From the NCBI RefSeq assembly GCF_002994745.2, contig NC_037093.1, forward strand, positions 22,703,555 to 22,767,554: a stretch of DNA of 64,000 nucleotides. The letters run 5' to 3'. Source of the DNA: Rosa chinensis (lineage: Eukaryota; Streptophyta; Magnoliopsida; Rosales; Rosaceae). A program made the position numbers and the translations under genes. Within the stretch, counting starts at the first letter, position 1, and each line of letters begins with the position of its first letter. Below the pieces are notes generated by a model. It had not been told where the DNA came from. It searched no databases and saw nothing but the letters and a program-made list of their open reading frames with translations. Below are positions 33,846 through 45,693 of the stretch, in pieces.

Positions 33846-36605
33846 TGTGATAACCTGTTTTCTTGGCACTAAGTAGTGGAGTTCTTTTAATAAAGAGTAG
33901 TGGAGTTCTTTTAATAAAGAGTAGTGGAGTTCTTTTAATAAAGAAAATTGTGATAACCTGTTTTCTTGGCATTAAGTAGTGGAGTTCTATTAATAAAGAA
34001 AATTGTGATAACCTGTTTTCTTGGCACTAAGTAGTGGAGTTCTTTTAATAAAGAAAAGGTGAGGCAGGTTCCATGTTTTGAGCAGCAAAGTGAGGCACTA
34101 TGTTCTGTTTTATTGTATGAGTTTTGGTGGAGGGTGTAGGCAAAGCAGCATAACAGTTTCTCACTCTCCCTCTCTCTCTAGCACGACAGAACCAAAAAAA
34201 AAAAAAAAAACAGAGCAAGGCTTCTCCAGCCAAACTCTCCCTCCTCAGGCCATCTCCAGATGTCGGACCACTCTCCTTGGCTTAGCCTCGGGCCGCTCTA
34301 CCTGCTGGACGTCGTCGTTCCCTCCGGCACAGCCTCAAGGTCCGGCAAACCAGCTCGATCCGGTTGCACCCGAAACCGAACCAACTCATCCTCCTCGTGT
34401 TTCTGGCCACCAATCCTCACCAAACTTATCCTTCTACGTCGACTCGACTTCCTGAAGCTCCCAGTAACAACTTTGCACGGCGGAGTTGTCTGTGGCGGCA
34501 GCTGCAAGTCAACCCCGACTTAGATCGAACGGAACTTTCGATCCGGATATCTCGAGCTGAACAGCTTCGTTTTGAGTGATTCTTGAACTGGGGAGATCGC
34601 CTTGAGTTGCTGAACAAATCTACAGAAGGGATCAAAGTGATTCGTGGAAGTTTTTACGTCGAACTCAAGCTCACCGGATTCTGGAAAAATTTCAGCCACC
34701 GCCACTATTCTAGGTAATTTCAACCCCTTCCGGTCATTTCCAGCTTACATGCTAGTTAGGAAAGTTGTTAAGCTTGATGAGATGAAGCGGAGCAGCCCGG
34801 CTCTGACACCATTGGCGGTGGTCGGCGGCAGCTCTGCCACTAACTCCGGCGGCTTTCCGGCCACCTCCGGGGACCTTAAGGGCAATTTCTGCCCATTTGT
34901 ATGTTCTACATGTTAAGACGATCATTTCAATATTTTATACGAAATTTTTGGATATCGTATGATTAAGTTATGAATTTTTACGCTTCGATCGATTTCGATA
35001 GTTCGATTTATGATCTGTGAAGATCTGACCGTCCGATGGACTTGTAGTTTTGATATGTTGATCGTAAGACTGTCTCAGTGACTTTGTGTGGTCATGGGCG
35101 AAGATCCGACCGTTGGATCTTCGTATAATTGTGAAATAGTGATTTGGAAGGCGATTCGTGAGAATCCGACCGTCGGATTTTCATATAAATTTGTGGAGAT
35201 GTTAGTAAGGGCGATTCAGGAGGATCCGACCGTTGGATCTTCGTGATAATTTAGGAGGATGATCCTAAGGGCGATCTGTGAGGATCCGACCGTTGGATCA
35301 TCGTTTAATTTCGATCTGACAGTTGGATCGTCGTTTAATTATGTTTATGAGTTGTTGGCTAAGTTAAGATCCTATTGGATTAGGTGATTGACGGATTGAT
35401 TTGGCGGACGATTGTGAATCGTATCTTGAGCTGTTAAGAAGACGCAGCGGGATTTTAGAGGTGAGTAAACCTCACATGGTTCATATTATGAACCGAGTAC
35501 ATTTAATTACTTTATTTTGTCGTAATTGTGTGAAAATATTTATGGAATAAAATTTGTTTTAAATCATATGGACTTGATCAACTACAGTCCATAGGTAAGT
35601 AAAATAATTTTAACTATACAAATGAATTTCATGATTTTTATGCTTGAACTATAGTTGGTATTAGTGATTATCCCTGAGTGGATAATTACGTATATAAATA
35701 TATATATATATATATATATTTACGTGATTATATATGGAATGGTGTGACATTGAGGAGTTCGGAATTGTGATGATTTTATATATAATATGGACTGAAATGT
35801 ATTGTGCCATATTTATATATGATGATTTTGGATGGATTAATTCATGTTCGAAAAATCATAGTTGACTTGATGGGTTGTATAGAGGTCAATGATGTGGGGT
35901 TTTGAAGACCAAATGGTCTAAGGTCCTTCGGTTTAACGATAAACCGGAGTGCATGTGTTTGAGGTTGTAGGAAAGATCACATGCGATGGGAATAACTGTA
36001 GGTTGTGGGAATGACCACATGCAGTGAGGATAATTGCAGGTTGTGGGAAAGACCACATGCAAGGGGAATAACTGTAGGAAAGACCACATAGGTGATATTG
36101 AGATTAGGGGATTGTGGGGATGCATTCCTCGTTGTTTTCTGTGAGTTGGTTTGACGTTTTCTTTGTGAATGTTGAGATTGTTGGTTGTTACTTGAGTTAA
36201 AAGTATTGTGTTATAATAAATCAACCGTTCATTCTTGTTTACTCATACGAGCTTTGCAAAAAGCTTACCGGGTTTTGTGTTGTTGCAATTCCCGGTACAC
36301 TATTCAAACGGTGTAGCGGGTAATCCTACAGGACAGAAGAATCAGGAAGGCGATCGAGCTGTGTAGAGTAGCTGCTTGTGATACTCTGAATTTCTATTGT
36401 GAGGTTTGTTATGCTCATTTAGAGCTTTACAATTTTACTTTGTAAGAGTGAGTTGTAATAATTAACTCGAGATTTTCGAGATTTGAAATTTGAGTGGCAT
36501 GTGGTGTGGTTGTTCTGAGAAAAAAAATTCAGAACGTTTATTTGTTGTAGTTGTTTAATTCATGTTTCAGATTTGAATTTGTTATTCAAAATTCGGGGCG
36601 TGACA
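33846..36605 (+). repeat. Gypsy 5' LTR (2760 bp)
   Basis: It begins with three iterations of its own first 30-100 bp (33846, 33949, 34004), each with a GTAGTGGAGTTCTTTTAATA unit. It also holds a run of ATCCGACCGTTGGAT half-palindromes (35050-35335) and a GACCACATGCA repeat (35965-36090). Confidence 0.92.
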
Positions 36606-36608
36606 GTT

Positions 36609-36620
36609 TGGTATCAGAGC
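36609..36620 (+). promoter_or_regulatory. Gypsy primer binding site
   Basis: TGGTATCAGAGC, complementary to initiator-Met tRNA, follows the LTR end after three bases. Confidence 0.9.
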
Positions 36621-36877
36621 GTAAGGTGCATATTTGGTGATATGTCAATACTTACCGAGTGATGGCCTGTCTGCAGCGGATCCCCATCGTGTGCTCTCCG
36701 TTATTGGCAAAGTCATTGGGTATGTGGGAGTGTTAGGAGTCGTTTAGGCCGCTAAGTCATCTTAGGAACGTGAATACTTTCCTAGTAGTATTGACTTGGT
36801 TAATGTGGACTTGTATTGACTTATATTGTGTTGAGTGTTATACATGTATTAACCAAGCATACTATGCTTCCTAGGTA

Positions 36878-37993
36878 ATGGAAATTCCGAGGGGTGGGCC
36901 TAGATTTCGTGATGGGGGGGGGGGAAGAGGAGGCAGAACTGGTGGTAGGGATAGGTTCCGTCCCTTAGAAGAGCTTTATGATGATGATGTAGAGTCTTCT
37001 ATCGGTGTACAACCTACTCCACCCATGGGTGAAGTGGCTGACCCTGGTCGTTTGTTGAGATTGGCTAGAGACATTAATCATCTAGGGGCAGCCAAGTTTC
37101 ATGGAAGCATGGATTATATGGTGGCTGATCAGTGGGTCGAGGATATGGAGACCTATTTTGAGATGATGGACTGTAATGAGATCGAAAAGAGGAAGCTAGC
37201 CACCTTCATGCTAAAGAGTGAGGCTAGGGTGTGGTGGAATTGTACTCAAAAGACCATTGACGTGACCACCCTGACTTGGGATGGTTTTGTGTGGCTATTC
37301 TGAGAGAAGTACTTCCCAGCGTCAGTGAGGGAAAAATTGGAGCAGGAGTTCCTCTCACTAACACAGGGAAAGATGACGGTGACAGAATATGAAGCAGAGT
37401 TCTCCAGGCTATATCGGTTTGTGAAACCAATGGATGCTGACGATTTGGCCAAGAAGTTTCAGCGGGGGTTGAATGCTTCCATTGAGCGTGATGTGGCCAT
37501 TTTGGAACTGAAGATCATGAAGGAAATTCTAGCAAAGGCTCTGATCATTGAGCAGCAGAACTTGATTCATAAGGAGAAGGAAACAGCTGAGAGGGATTTC
37601 CAGGGAAAGGGAAAGGTAGTGGCAGGTAGTAGTGGACCCAGAGACTTCAGGGGTGGATTCTGGAAGAGACAAAAGACTCAGTTCCACCATCAGGCCCCAG
37701 CTAGAGTAGCAGCAGCTCCTCTTCCACCTATTCGGGCTGTACCTATCAGGCAAGCTGCACCTGCAGCACCCTTGAGATGTTTTAACTGCAAGGAGTTGGA
37801 TCATACTGCCAGGTTGTGTCCTAAACCCAAGGCTGGGGAATGCTTTCGATGTGGACAGACTGGGCACCATGCCAAGGACTGTACTCGACCTCGGGGTGGA
37901 GAACGGGATAACCAACAGAGGCTCTTCCCTCTAGCACCAGCTAGAGTCTTTGCAATCGGTCACTGGGGTGGAAGGTACCTTATCTATTTTTAA
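36878..37993 (+). pseudogene. Gypsy gag with CCHC knuckles
   Basis: The ATG at 36878 opens a glycine/arginine-rich start followed by the retrotransposon gag domain (VADQWVEDMETYFEMMDC, then SEARVWWN). TGA at 37301-37303 interrupts the domain; the same frame continues to 37993. Two zinc knuckles follow: CFNCKELDHTARLC and CFRCGQTGHHAKDC (about 37841-37882). A one-base slip near 37950 separates this frame from the protease. A G homopolymer near 36914 is a likely slippage site. Confidence 0.9.
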
Positions 37994-39225
37994 CTATCTT
38001 GCTAGAGTACTATTTGATACGGGAGCCTCCCACTCTTTCATATCTAGTTCAGTGGTGGATGTGTTGGGTTTGATTGCCATGCCTCTTACTAGATCCTTAT
38101 GTGTTACATCACCTCTCGGTGTATCTCTTGAGCTTGATATGTTTTGTGATGATTGCCCTATTGGGATATGTGGTAAAGAATTCTCTGCATCGTTGATTGT
38201 GATACCAGATCACACATATGATGTGATTTTGGGTATGGATTGGTTGAGCCCGAACCATGCATTGATTGATTGCTTTAGGATGATTGTGTCCTTTCGTATT
38301 CCGGGACAACCAGTGTTTCATTACAGTTGTCTGAGGTCCGACATCGCCATGAGGACAGGGATTTTGGCTCATATTGAGTCAGGGAGTAGTATTTCTGAGA
38401 TTTCAAGGATTCCTGTAGTTTCAGAGTATGCTGATGTGTTTAAGGAGATACCAGGGTTGCCTCCAAAAAGGGTAATGGACTTCTCCATTGATGTGATACC
38501 AGGTTCTGCCCCTGTATCAAAAACACCCTATCGGATGGCTCCAGCTGAACTTCAGGAGTTGAAAGTTCCGATTGATGGATTACTGGCTCAAGGGTTCATA
38601 CAGGCTAGTGTATCTCCTTGGGGTGCACCAGTGCTATTTGTGAAGATCGAAGAAGGATAATTCACTTCGATTATGTGTGGATTATCGGCAGCTGAATAAG
38701 GTGACTATCAAGAACAGGTACCCTTTACCTAGGATCGATGACTTGTTCGACCAGCTTAGAAAGGCTACTGTGTTCTCAAAGATTGATTTGAGATCTGGAT
38801 ATCACCAGTTGAGGGTGAAGGATGAGGATATCCCAAAAACAGCATTTAGGACCAGGTATGGGCATTATGAGTTCCTTGTCATGCCTTTTGGTTTAACTAA
38901 TGCACCTGCGGCATTCATGGACTTAATGAACCGTACGTTCAGTCCTTACTTGGATCAGTTTGTGGTGGTGTTCGTTGATGATATCTTGATTTATTCAAAG
39001 TCGTCTGACGAACATGAGAAGCATTTGCGGATTGTGCTGCAAACATTAAGAGAGAAGGAATTGTATGCCAAGTTCGAGAAGTGCGAGTTTTGGCAGAAGG
39101 AGGTCAAGTTTCTCAGTCATGTAGTTTCAAAGGATGGAGTTTCGGTGGATCCTTCGAAGGTTGAAGCAGTGATGAGTTGGAGTCGCCCTACCACTGTTAC
39201 TGAAATCCGTAGCTTCATTTCATAA
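37950..39225 (+). pseudogene. Gypsy protease and reverse transcriptase
   Basis: The retropepsin motif LFDTGASHSF is at about 38008-38037. The RT start (YRMAPAELQELK) follows, then a frame slip near 38645. RT resumes with [31 protein letters not shown] and the catalytic [11 protein letters not shown] (38971 on). It breaks at TAA 39223-39225, where the usual Gly-Leu-x-Gly-Tyr-Tyr segment of the RT thumb is missing through a small deletion. Confidence 0.93.
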
Positions 39226-39250
39226 GGGGTTTTCTGGTATTGCTTCGGCT

Positions 39251-39796
39251 TTGACCAAATTGACAAGGAAGGACACTCAGTTTGTATGGACGGATGAGTG
39301 TGAGAAGGCTTTCAACGAGCTGAAGACCAGGTTGACTACAGCACCAGTGTTGACTATTCCTACTAGCGGTGGTGGATTAGTTATCTACAGTGATGCATCT
39401 CATCAGGGTTTGGGGTGTGTGTTGATGCAGAATGGTGGTGTTGTTGCTTATGGCTCTAGACAACTGAAGGTTCATGAGCGGAATTACCCCACTCATGATC
39501 TAGAGCTAGCTGCAGTGGTGTTTGCCTTGAAGATTTGGAGACACTATCTGTATGGTGAGAAGTTCGAACTCTTTTATGATCATAAGAGTCTGAAGTATCT
39601 ATTCTCCCAAAGAGAGTTGAACATGAGGCAGAGGAGATGGATGGAGCTCATCAAAGACTATGATTTCACTTTGGAGTATCATCCCGGAAAGGCCAACGTA
39701 GTGGTAGATGCTTTGAGTAGGAAGCCCCGAGTAATCATGGCATCACTCATGGTGCAGGAGTGGCTCATGTTGGAAGCTGCATCTGATCGAGTTTGA
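39251..39796 (+). pseudogene. Gypsy RNase H domain
   Basis: It opens with the RT tail ([14 protein letters not shown]) and shows the RNase H core ([48 protein letters not shown]). The frame differs from that of RT. It ends at TGA 39794-39796. Confidence 0.92.
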
Positions 39797-39824
39797 TCTT
39801 ACACCCGCAGGAGTTGGACATGAA

Positions 39825-41313
39825 ATGTTTCTCGGAAGTATCACCTTACAGTCCACCTTGAATTCCAGGATCATTCAGGGTCAGACGCTTGATGAGTTTG
39901 CTCAGGCGAGGATTGCTGAGATGAATGTTGATCCGAATGTGGAGGGCCCTTCTGAGTGGGCTATTGGAACAGATGGAGGGTTGAGATTTCGTGGAAGATT
40001 GTATGTCCCAAGTGTTGATAACCTCAAGGAGGAGATCATGCGGGAAGCACATAGATCTAGATACACTGTACATCCAGGGGGTACCAAAATGTATATGGAT
40101 CTACGAAGACAGTTTTGGTGGTATGGAATGAAGAGTGATGTGGCAGAACATGTGTCGAAGTGTCTTACATGTCAGCAAGTGAAGGTTGAGCATCAGAGGC
40201 CCGCGGGGATGCTAAAACCCTTATCGATTCCTGTTTGGAAATGGGAAGATATCTCCATGGACTTTGTGACTGGATTGCCTAGGTCCAGGCAAGGTTAATT
40301 ATGACTCGATTTGGGTGATTGTGGACTGATTGACTAAGTCTGCACACTTTCTTCCTGTGGCGAAAACTTACTCAGGGGATGCGTTGTGTAAGTTGTACAT
40401 GAATGAGATAGTAAGGCTTCATGGTGTGCCTGTTACGATCGTTTCTGATCGGGATGCTCGTTTCACTTCAGAATTTTGGCGTAGATTTCATAAGGCATTT
40501 GGCACATCATTAGCTATGAGTACCGCATTTCATCCATAGACAGATGGGCAGACTGAAAGAGTGAATCAGGTAATGGAGGATATGCTTAGAGCTTGTGTTC
40601 TGGACTTTAAGGGAAGTTGGGCGGATCATCTGCCATTAGTAGAGTTTGCCTATAATAACAGTTATCACGCCATCATAGGCATGGCCCCATATGAGGCTCT
40701 TTATGGTAGGCCATGTAGGACTCCTATCTGTTGGGCAGAAGTAGGAGAGAAGGGACTCTTGGGTCCTGCAATTGTTCAGGAGACCACTGGGAAGATCACT
40801 ATTATTCGTGATAGAATCCGAATGGCGCAAAGTAGACAGAAGAGTTATGCAGACTTGAAGAGAAGACCAGTTGAGTTTGAGGTGGGTGACCATGTGTTCT
40901 TGAAGGTCTCACCTATGAAAGGCGTAGTGAGATTTGGCAAGAAGGGAAAACTCAAACCGAGGTATGTTGGACCTTTTAAGATTCTGGAAAGGGTTGGGAA
41001 CTTGGCATATCGTCTCGCCTTACTTATTAGCATGTCCGGTGTATACAATGTCTTTCATGTGTCTATGCTCAGGAAGTACGTCCGAGATGAGTCCCACGTA
41101 ATTAATCATGGTACGATTGAGGTAAACACGGACGTAACCTTTGTGGTTGAACCGGTTCGTATCACAGATAGGTCTACGAAGAAACTTCGTAGGAAGGAGG
41201 TTTATCTTGTGAAGGTACTATGGAGTCATCATGACGAGGGTAATGTATCATGGGAGTTAGAGTCAGACATGAGAGTGAAGTATCTGCAGCTCTTTGGGGA
41301 ATTGGGTGCTTGA
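39825..41313 (+). pseudogene. Gypsy integrase with chromodomain-like C-terminus
   Basis: The HHCC zinc region (YTVHPGGTKMYMDLRRQFWW, then CLTCQQVK) leads into the DDE core (MDFVTGLP, then VSDRDARFTSEFW, then a Glu in TERVNQ). Breaks: TAA at 40296-40298 with a frame slip, TGA at 40327-40329, TAG at 40537-40539. The last frame (40561-41313) holds the C-terminal integrase fold (VGPFKILERVG, YNVFHVSMLRKY) and a tail (LVKVLWSHHDEGNVSWELE) that resembles a chromovirus chromodomain-type end. Confidence 0.92.
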
Positions 41314-41349
41314 ATTTCGGGACGAAATTCTTTTTTTAGGGGGGTAGAT

Positions 41350-43082
41350 TGTGATAACCTGTTATCTTGGCACTAAGTAGTGGAGTTCTTTTAATAAAGA
41401 GTAGTGGAGTTCTTTTAATAAAGAAGATTGTGATAACCTGTTTTCTTAGCACTAAGTAGTGGAGTTCTTTTAATAAAGAAAAGGTGAGGCAGGTTCCATG
41501 TTTTGAGCAGCAAAGTGAGGCACTATGTTCTGTTTTATTGTATGAGTTTTGGTGGAGGGTGTAGGCAAAGCAGCATAACAGTTTCTCACTCTCCCTCTCT
41601 CTCTAGCACGACAGAACCAAAAAAAAAAAAAAAACAGAGCAAGGCTTCTCCGGCCAAACTCTCCCTCCTCAGGCCACCTCCAGACGTCGGACCACTCTCC
41701 TTGGCTTAGCCTCGGGCCGCTCTACCTGCTGGACGTCGTCATTCCCTCCGGCACAGCCTCAAGGTCTGGCAAACCAGCTCGATCCGGTTGCACCCGAAAC
41801 CGAACCAACTCATCCTCCTCGTGTTTCTGGCCACCAATCCTCACAAAACTTATCCTTCTACATCGACTCGACCTCCTGAAGCTCCCAGTAACAACCTTGC
41901 ACGGCGGAGTTGTCTGTGGCGGCGGCTGCAAGTCAACCCCGACTTAGATCGAACGGAACTCTCGATCCGGATATCTCGAGCTGTACAGCTTCGTTTTGAG
42001 TGATTCTTGAACTGGGGAGATCGCCTTGAGTTGCTGAACAAATCTACAGAAAGGATCAAAGCGATTCGTGGAAGTTTTTACGTCGAACTCAAGCTCGCCG
42101 GATTCTGGAAAAATTTCGGCCACCGCAACTGTTCTAGGTAATTTCGACCCCTTCCGGTCATTTCCAGCTTACATGCTAGTTAGGAAAGTTGTTAAGCTTG
42201 ATGAGATGAAGCGGAGCAGCCCGGCTCCGACACCATTGGCGGCTTTCCGGCCACCTCCGGGGACCTTCAGGGCAGTTTCTGCCCATTTGTATGTTCTACA
42301 TGTTAAGACAATCATTTCGATATATTATACGAAATTTTTGGATATCGTATGATTAAGTTATGAATTTTTACGTTTCGATCGATTTCGATAGTTCGATTTA
42401 TGATCTGTGAAGATCTGACCGTCTGATGGACTTGTTGTTTTGATATGTTGATCGTATGACTGTCCCAGTGACTTTGTGGTGTCATAGGCGAAGATCCGAC
42501 CGTTGGATCTTCGTATAATTGTGAAAATAGTGATTTGGAAGGAGATTCGTGAGAATCCAACCGTCGGATTTTCATATAAATTTTTGGAGATGTTAGTAAG
42601 GGCGATTCAGGAAGATCCGATCGTTGGATCTTCGTGATAAATTAGGCGGATGATCCTAAGGGCGATCTGTGAGGATCCGACCGTTGGATCATCGTTTAAT
42701 TTCGATCTGACCGTTGGATCGTCGTTTAATTATGTTTATGAGTTGTTGGCTAAGTTAAGATCGTATTGGATTAGGTGATTGACGGATTGATTTGGCGGAC
42801 GATTGTGAATCGTATCTTGAGCTGTTAAGAAGACGCAGCGGGATTTTAGAGGTGAGTAAACTTCACATGGTTCATATTACGAACCGAGTACATATAATTA
42901 CTTTATTTTGTCGTAATTGTGTGAAAATATTTATGAAATAAATTTTTTTTTAAAATCATATGGACTTGATCAACTACAGTCCATAGGTAAGTAAAATAAT
43001 TTTAACTATACAAATGAATTTCATGATTTTTATGCTTGAACTATAGTTGGTATTAGAGATTATCCCTGAGTGGATAATTACG

Positions 43083-43113
<31 letters not shown>

Positions 43114-44004
43114 TTACGTGATTATATATGGAATGGTGTGACATTGAGGAGTGTGGAATTGTGATGATTTTATATATAATATGGACTGAAATGTATTGTG
43201 CCATATTTATATATGATGATTTTGGATGGATTAATTCATGTTCGAAAAATCATAGTTGACTTGATGGGTTGTATAGAGGTCAATGATTTGGGGTTTTGAA
43301 GACCAAATGGTCTAAGGTCCTTCAGTTTAATGATAAACCGGAGTGCATGTGTTTGACGTTGTAGGAAAGATCACATGCGATGGAAATAACTGTTGGTTGT
43401 GGGAATGACCACATGCAGTGGGGATAACTGTAGGTTGTGGGAATGACCACATGCAGTGAGGATAATTGCAGGTTGTTGGAAAGACCACATAGGTGATATT
43501 GAGATTAGGGGATTGTGGGGATGTATTCCTCGTTGTTTTCTGTGAGTTGGTTTGACATTTTCTTTGTGAATGTTGAGATTGTTGGTTGTTACTTGAGTTA
43601 AAAGTATTGTGTTATAATAAATCAACCGTTCATTCTTGTTTACTCATACGAGCTTTGCAAAAAGCTTATCTGGTTTTGTGTTGTTGCAATTCCCGGTACA
43701 CTATTCAAACGGTGTAGCGGGTAATCCTACATGACAAAAGAATCAGGAAGGCGATCGAGCTGTGTAGAGTAGCTGCTTGTGATACTCTGAATTTCTATTG
43801 TGAGGTTTGTTATGCTCATTTAGAGCTTTACAATTTATTTTGTAAGAGTGAGTTGTAATAATTAACTCGAGGTTTTCGAGATTTGAAATTTGAGTGGCAT
43901 GTGGTGTGGTTGTTTTGAGAAAAAAATTCAGAACGTTTATTTGTTGTAGTTGTTTAATTCATGTTTCGGATTTGAATTTGTTATTCAAAATTCGGGGCAT
44001 GACA
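41350..44004 (+). repeat. Gypsy 3' LTR (2655 bp)
   Basis: It matches the 5' LTR, but with only two iterations of the terminal unit (41350 and 41429), which explains most of the 105-bp length difference. It ends ATTCGGGGCATGACA. Confidence 0.92.
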
Positions 44005-44009
44005 ATTAC

Positions 44010-44139
44010 AATGCATAGAGATAGAATCATACAAGGAAAGAGAATCTCTAGATTCTTCTAATTTGAACCCTATTACCACTAGGTCAAGTAACCTAGAGTT
44101 TGGATTAAACACAAATAGAGATAGAGATATCCTTAAACA
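44010..44139 (-). repeat. Copia 1, 5' LTR, right part (U3 side)
   Basis: The remaining 130 bp of the interrupted LTR, from AATGCATAGAGATAG to CCTTAAACA. The two parts sum to 210 bp, against 211 in the intact LTR. Confidence 0.9.
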
Positions 44140-44144
44140 ACCTC

Positions 44145-44813
44145 AAATTTTTTTTTTTTCAGTTATTAATTGAGTTTGTCAACTTATATGAAAAGACAAA
44201 TAATGACAAAAGAGAAAAATGAAAAATTAAGTAAGTAAATAAATAAATACTCTTCTTACCTCATCCAACCAAATATAACATTCAATTTAATATTTTTTTT
44301 TTCCCGATATTTCCTTATATTGCCTATATAGTTTTATAATTTACTTAAAACAATTAAGTAAAAATAATAATTTCTATACATGGTCTATCATTTATTACAA
44401 AGGTAAATTCAAAACAATCTGATTTGGAATTTTCTTAAACTAAATTAATTGAATATTATGATATAGTTATTACTCGATCTTCCAACCCAATACCCTTGAA
44501 ATCATTCTTTTAGCAAATTCAAAGGAGTTCCAACAACATATCAAGATCGAGAACCAACCATCTGATTAATTTGGTGGAGGAGAGACCTACTCATAAGAGA
44601 GCAATGTCATGTGATTTTGATTCATTTTTCTTCTTGTGGTTAAAGATAGAGATAAAAAGTAGAATAACAGATTGTTGTATCTCATGTTCAAGGGCATTTT
44701 GGTAAAAATAAGGAGGTCTACTTAGCTTTTTAAGTATTCTAAAAAGTAAATTAGAGGTATACTAAGTATGGGAGGTCTAAATAGCAAATTTGGAGGTCCA
44801 ACTAGAACCACCC
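44145..44813. other. Right part of the split TIR element
   Basis: AT-rich non-coding sequence from the copia target site to the inverted end at 44813. No gene. Confidence 0.5.
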
Positions 44814-44817
44814 TATA

Positions 44818-45220
44818 GGGAGCCCTTCTAATGAGGACCACTAAAATGAGTTCTAGTTGAGGACTTTTGTGTGAGACCTACTTTTCGATCACATTTTTGC
44901 AAATCAACCGTTAGATGTTTAGATATTTATGTGTAGATCATTTATGTAATTTTTCAACCAAATTGAAAATCGTTAAAACATTCATGATCGTGATTTATCA
45001 GTTATGAACATGAACGGTTCATATTTGACAAATTTGGTTCGTCCACTGATTTGATCTAGTTTCGGTACCTTCACGATTAGCAATTTGGAAGAAAATTTTC
45101 AAAACTGATATACTCATGCATAAACATCTAATGATTGATTTGTCATAATGTAATCAAAAAGTGGGTCTCCCAAACTGTTGATTAGAAAGTCCTCAACTAG
45201 TCCTCATTAGGAGGGCTCCC
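44818..45220. mobile_element. Foldback MITE C
   Basis: The left end GGGAGCCCTTCTAATGAGG pairs with the right end CCTCATTAGGAGGGCTCCC. Arms of about 150 bp are imperfectly inverted. The inner wording (CGATCACATTTTTGCA, AACCGTTAGATGTTTAG, TGTGTAGATCAT) parallels MITE B, so it is the same superfamily. It abuts the TIR element that ends at 44813. Confidence 0.78.
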
Positions 45221-45693
45221 ATATATAGAACTACAAATTAACTTGGGAAGTTTTCATGTTAAAATTTTGTTTGTTTGACTATGTTACATGTTTACATTGA
45301 TGAAGTGATAAATAAAAAAAAGTCTATCCAATTCTACGAGGGTCCGTACAAGTTTATATTTTTGTCTTCACAAATTCATAAAAGTTTATCTTTTGAAATT
45401 TATGGAAATCTAAAGATTTTATAAATCTGCCAACTTTAATTTCGCATAATTTTGGAAATCTATGAATTCTTTTTAAATTCATCACTTCAAAAAATTTTAT
45501 ATAAATCTAAATACAATAGACACACCCGGATCTTTCCGGTCTTCCAAAAAGAAAAGGACTTGAATTATTCTCCTTCAATATGAGGTATTCCAAACATTTG
45601 AGATTTTTATATGTTCATAATCTCCAAAGTCCAAACAATGCTATGTATGGATTTTTAGTCATATAATTCAATCTTCAGCAAAAAAAAAAAGGA
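45221..45693. other. Gene-free AT-rich stretch
   Basis: Nothing recognisable apart from short T- and A-rich runs. Confidence 0.35.

Larger units (their letters stand above)
33846..44004 (+). mobile_element. Chromovirus-like Ty3/gypsy element, complete but defective
   Basis: LTRs are 33846-36605 and 41350-44004, both TGTGATAACCTG...TGACA. The primer site TGGTATCAGAGC is at 36609-36620 and the purine tract TTTTAGGGGGGTAGAT ends just before 41350. The duplication attac (33841-33845 and 44005-44009) is the copia LTR target. At 10.16 kb, the order gag-protease-RT-RNase H-integrase and a chromodomain-like C-terminus place it with plant chromoviruses (Tekay/Del-like). The polyprotein has three nonsense codons and at least four frame breaks. 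LTRs differ at about 5 of 220 bases in the stretch compared. Confidence 0.95.
28006..44139 (-). mobile_element. Copia element 1 (minus strand), split by a gypsy insertion
   Basis: The 3' LTR is 28006-28216 (TGTTTTAGGGA to CCTTAAACA). The 5' LTR starts at 33766, is interrupted after 33845, and resumes at 44010-44139. The duplication acctc stands at 28001-28005 and 44140-44144. Without the nested element it is about 5.97 kb. Domain order from right to left is gag, integrase, RT-RNase H, as in Ty1/copia. LTRs differ at about 3 bases plus one indel in 211. All genes are decayed. An AAGGGGGAG purine tract (minus strand) lies next to 28217. Confidence 0.92.
27964..44813. mobile_element. TIR element split by the copia insertion
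   Basis: GGGTGGTTCTAGCTGGACC at 27964 is mirrored by the complement of the segment ending 44813 (GGGTGGTTCTAGTTGGACC). The match extends about 43 bp with a few differences, up to the copia target site. Without the copia element (and the gypsy inside it) about 710 bp remain, non-coding, so it is MITE-like. A two-base TA may be the duplication. Confidence 0.65.

Noticed and set aside
34078..34916. Several overlapping frames with Pro/Ser-rich peptides
   Set aside because: They lie in the gypsy LTR, overlap each other in both strands, and are repeated in the 3' LTR with different breaks.
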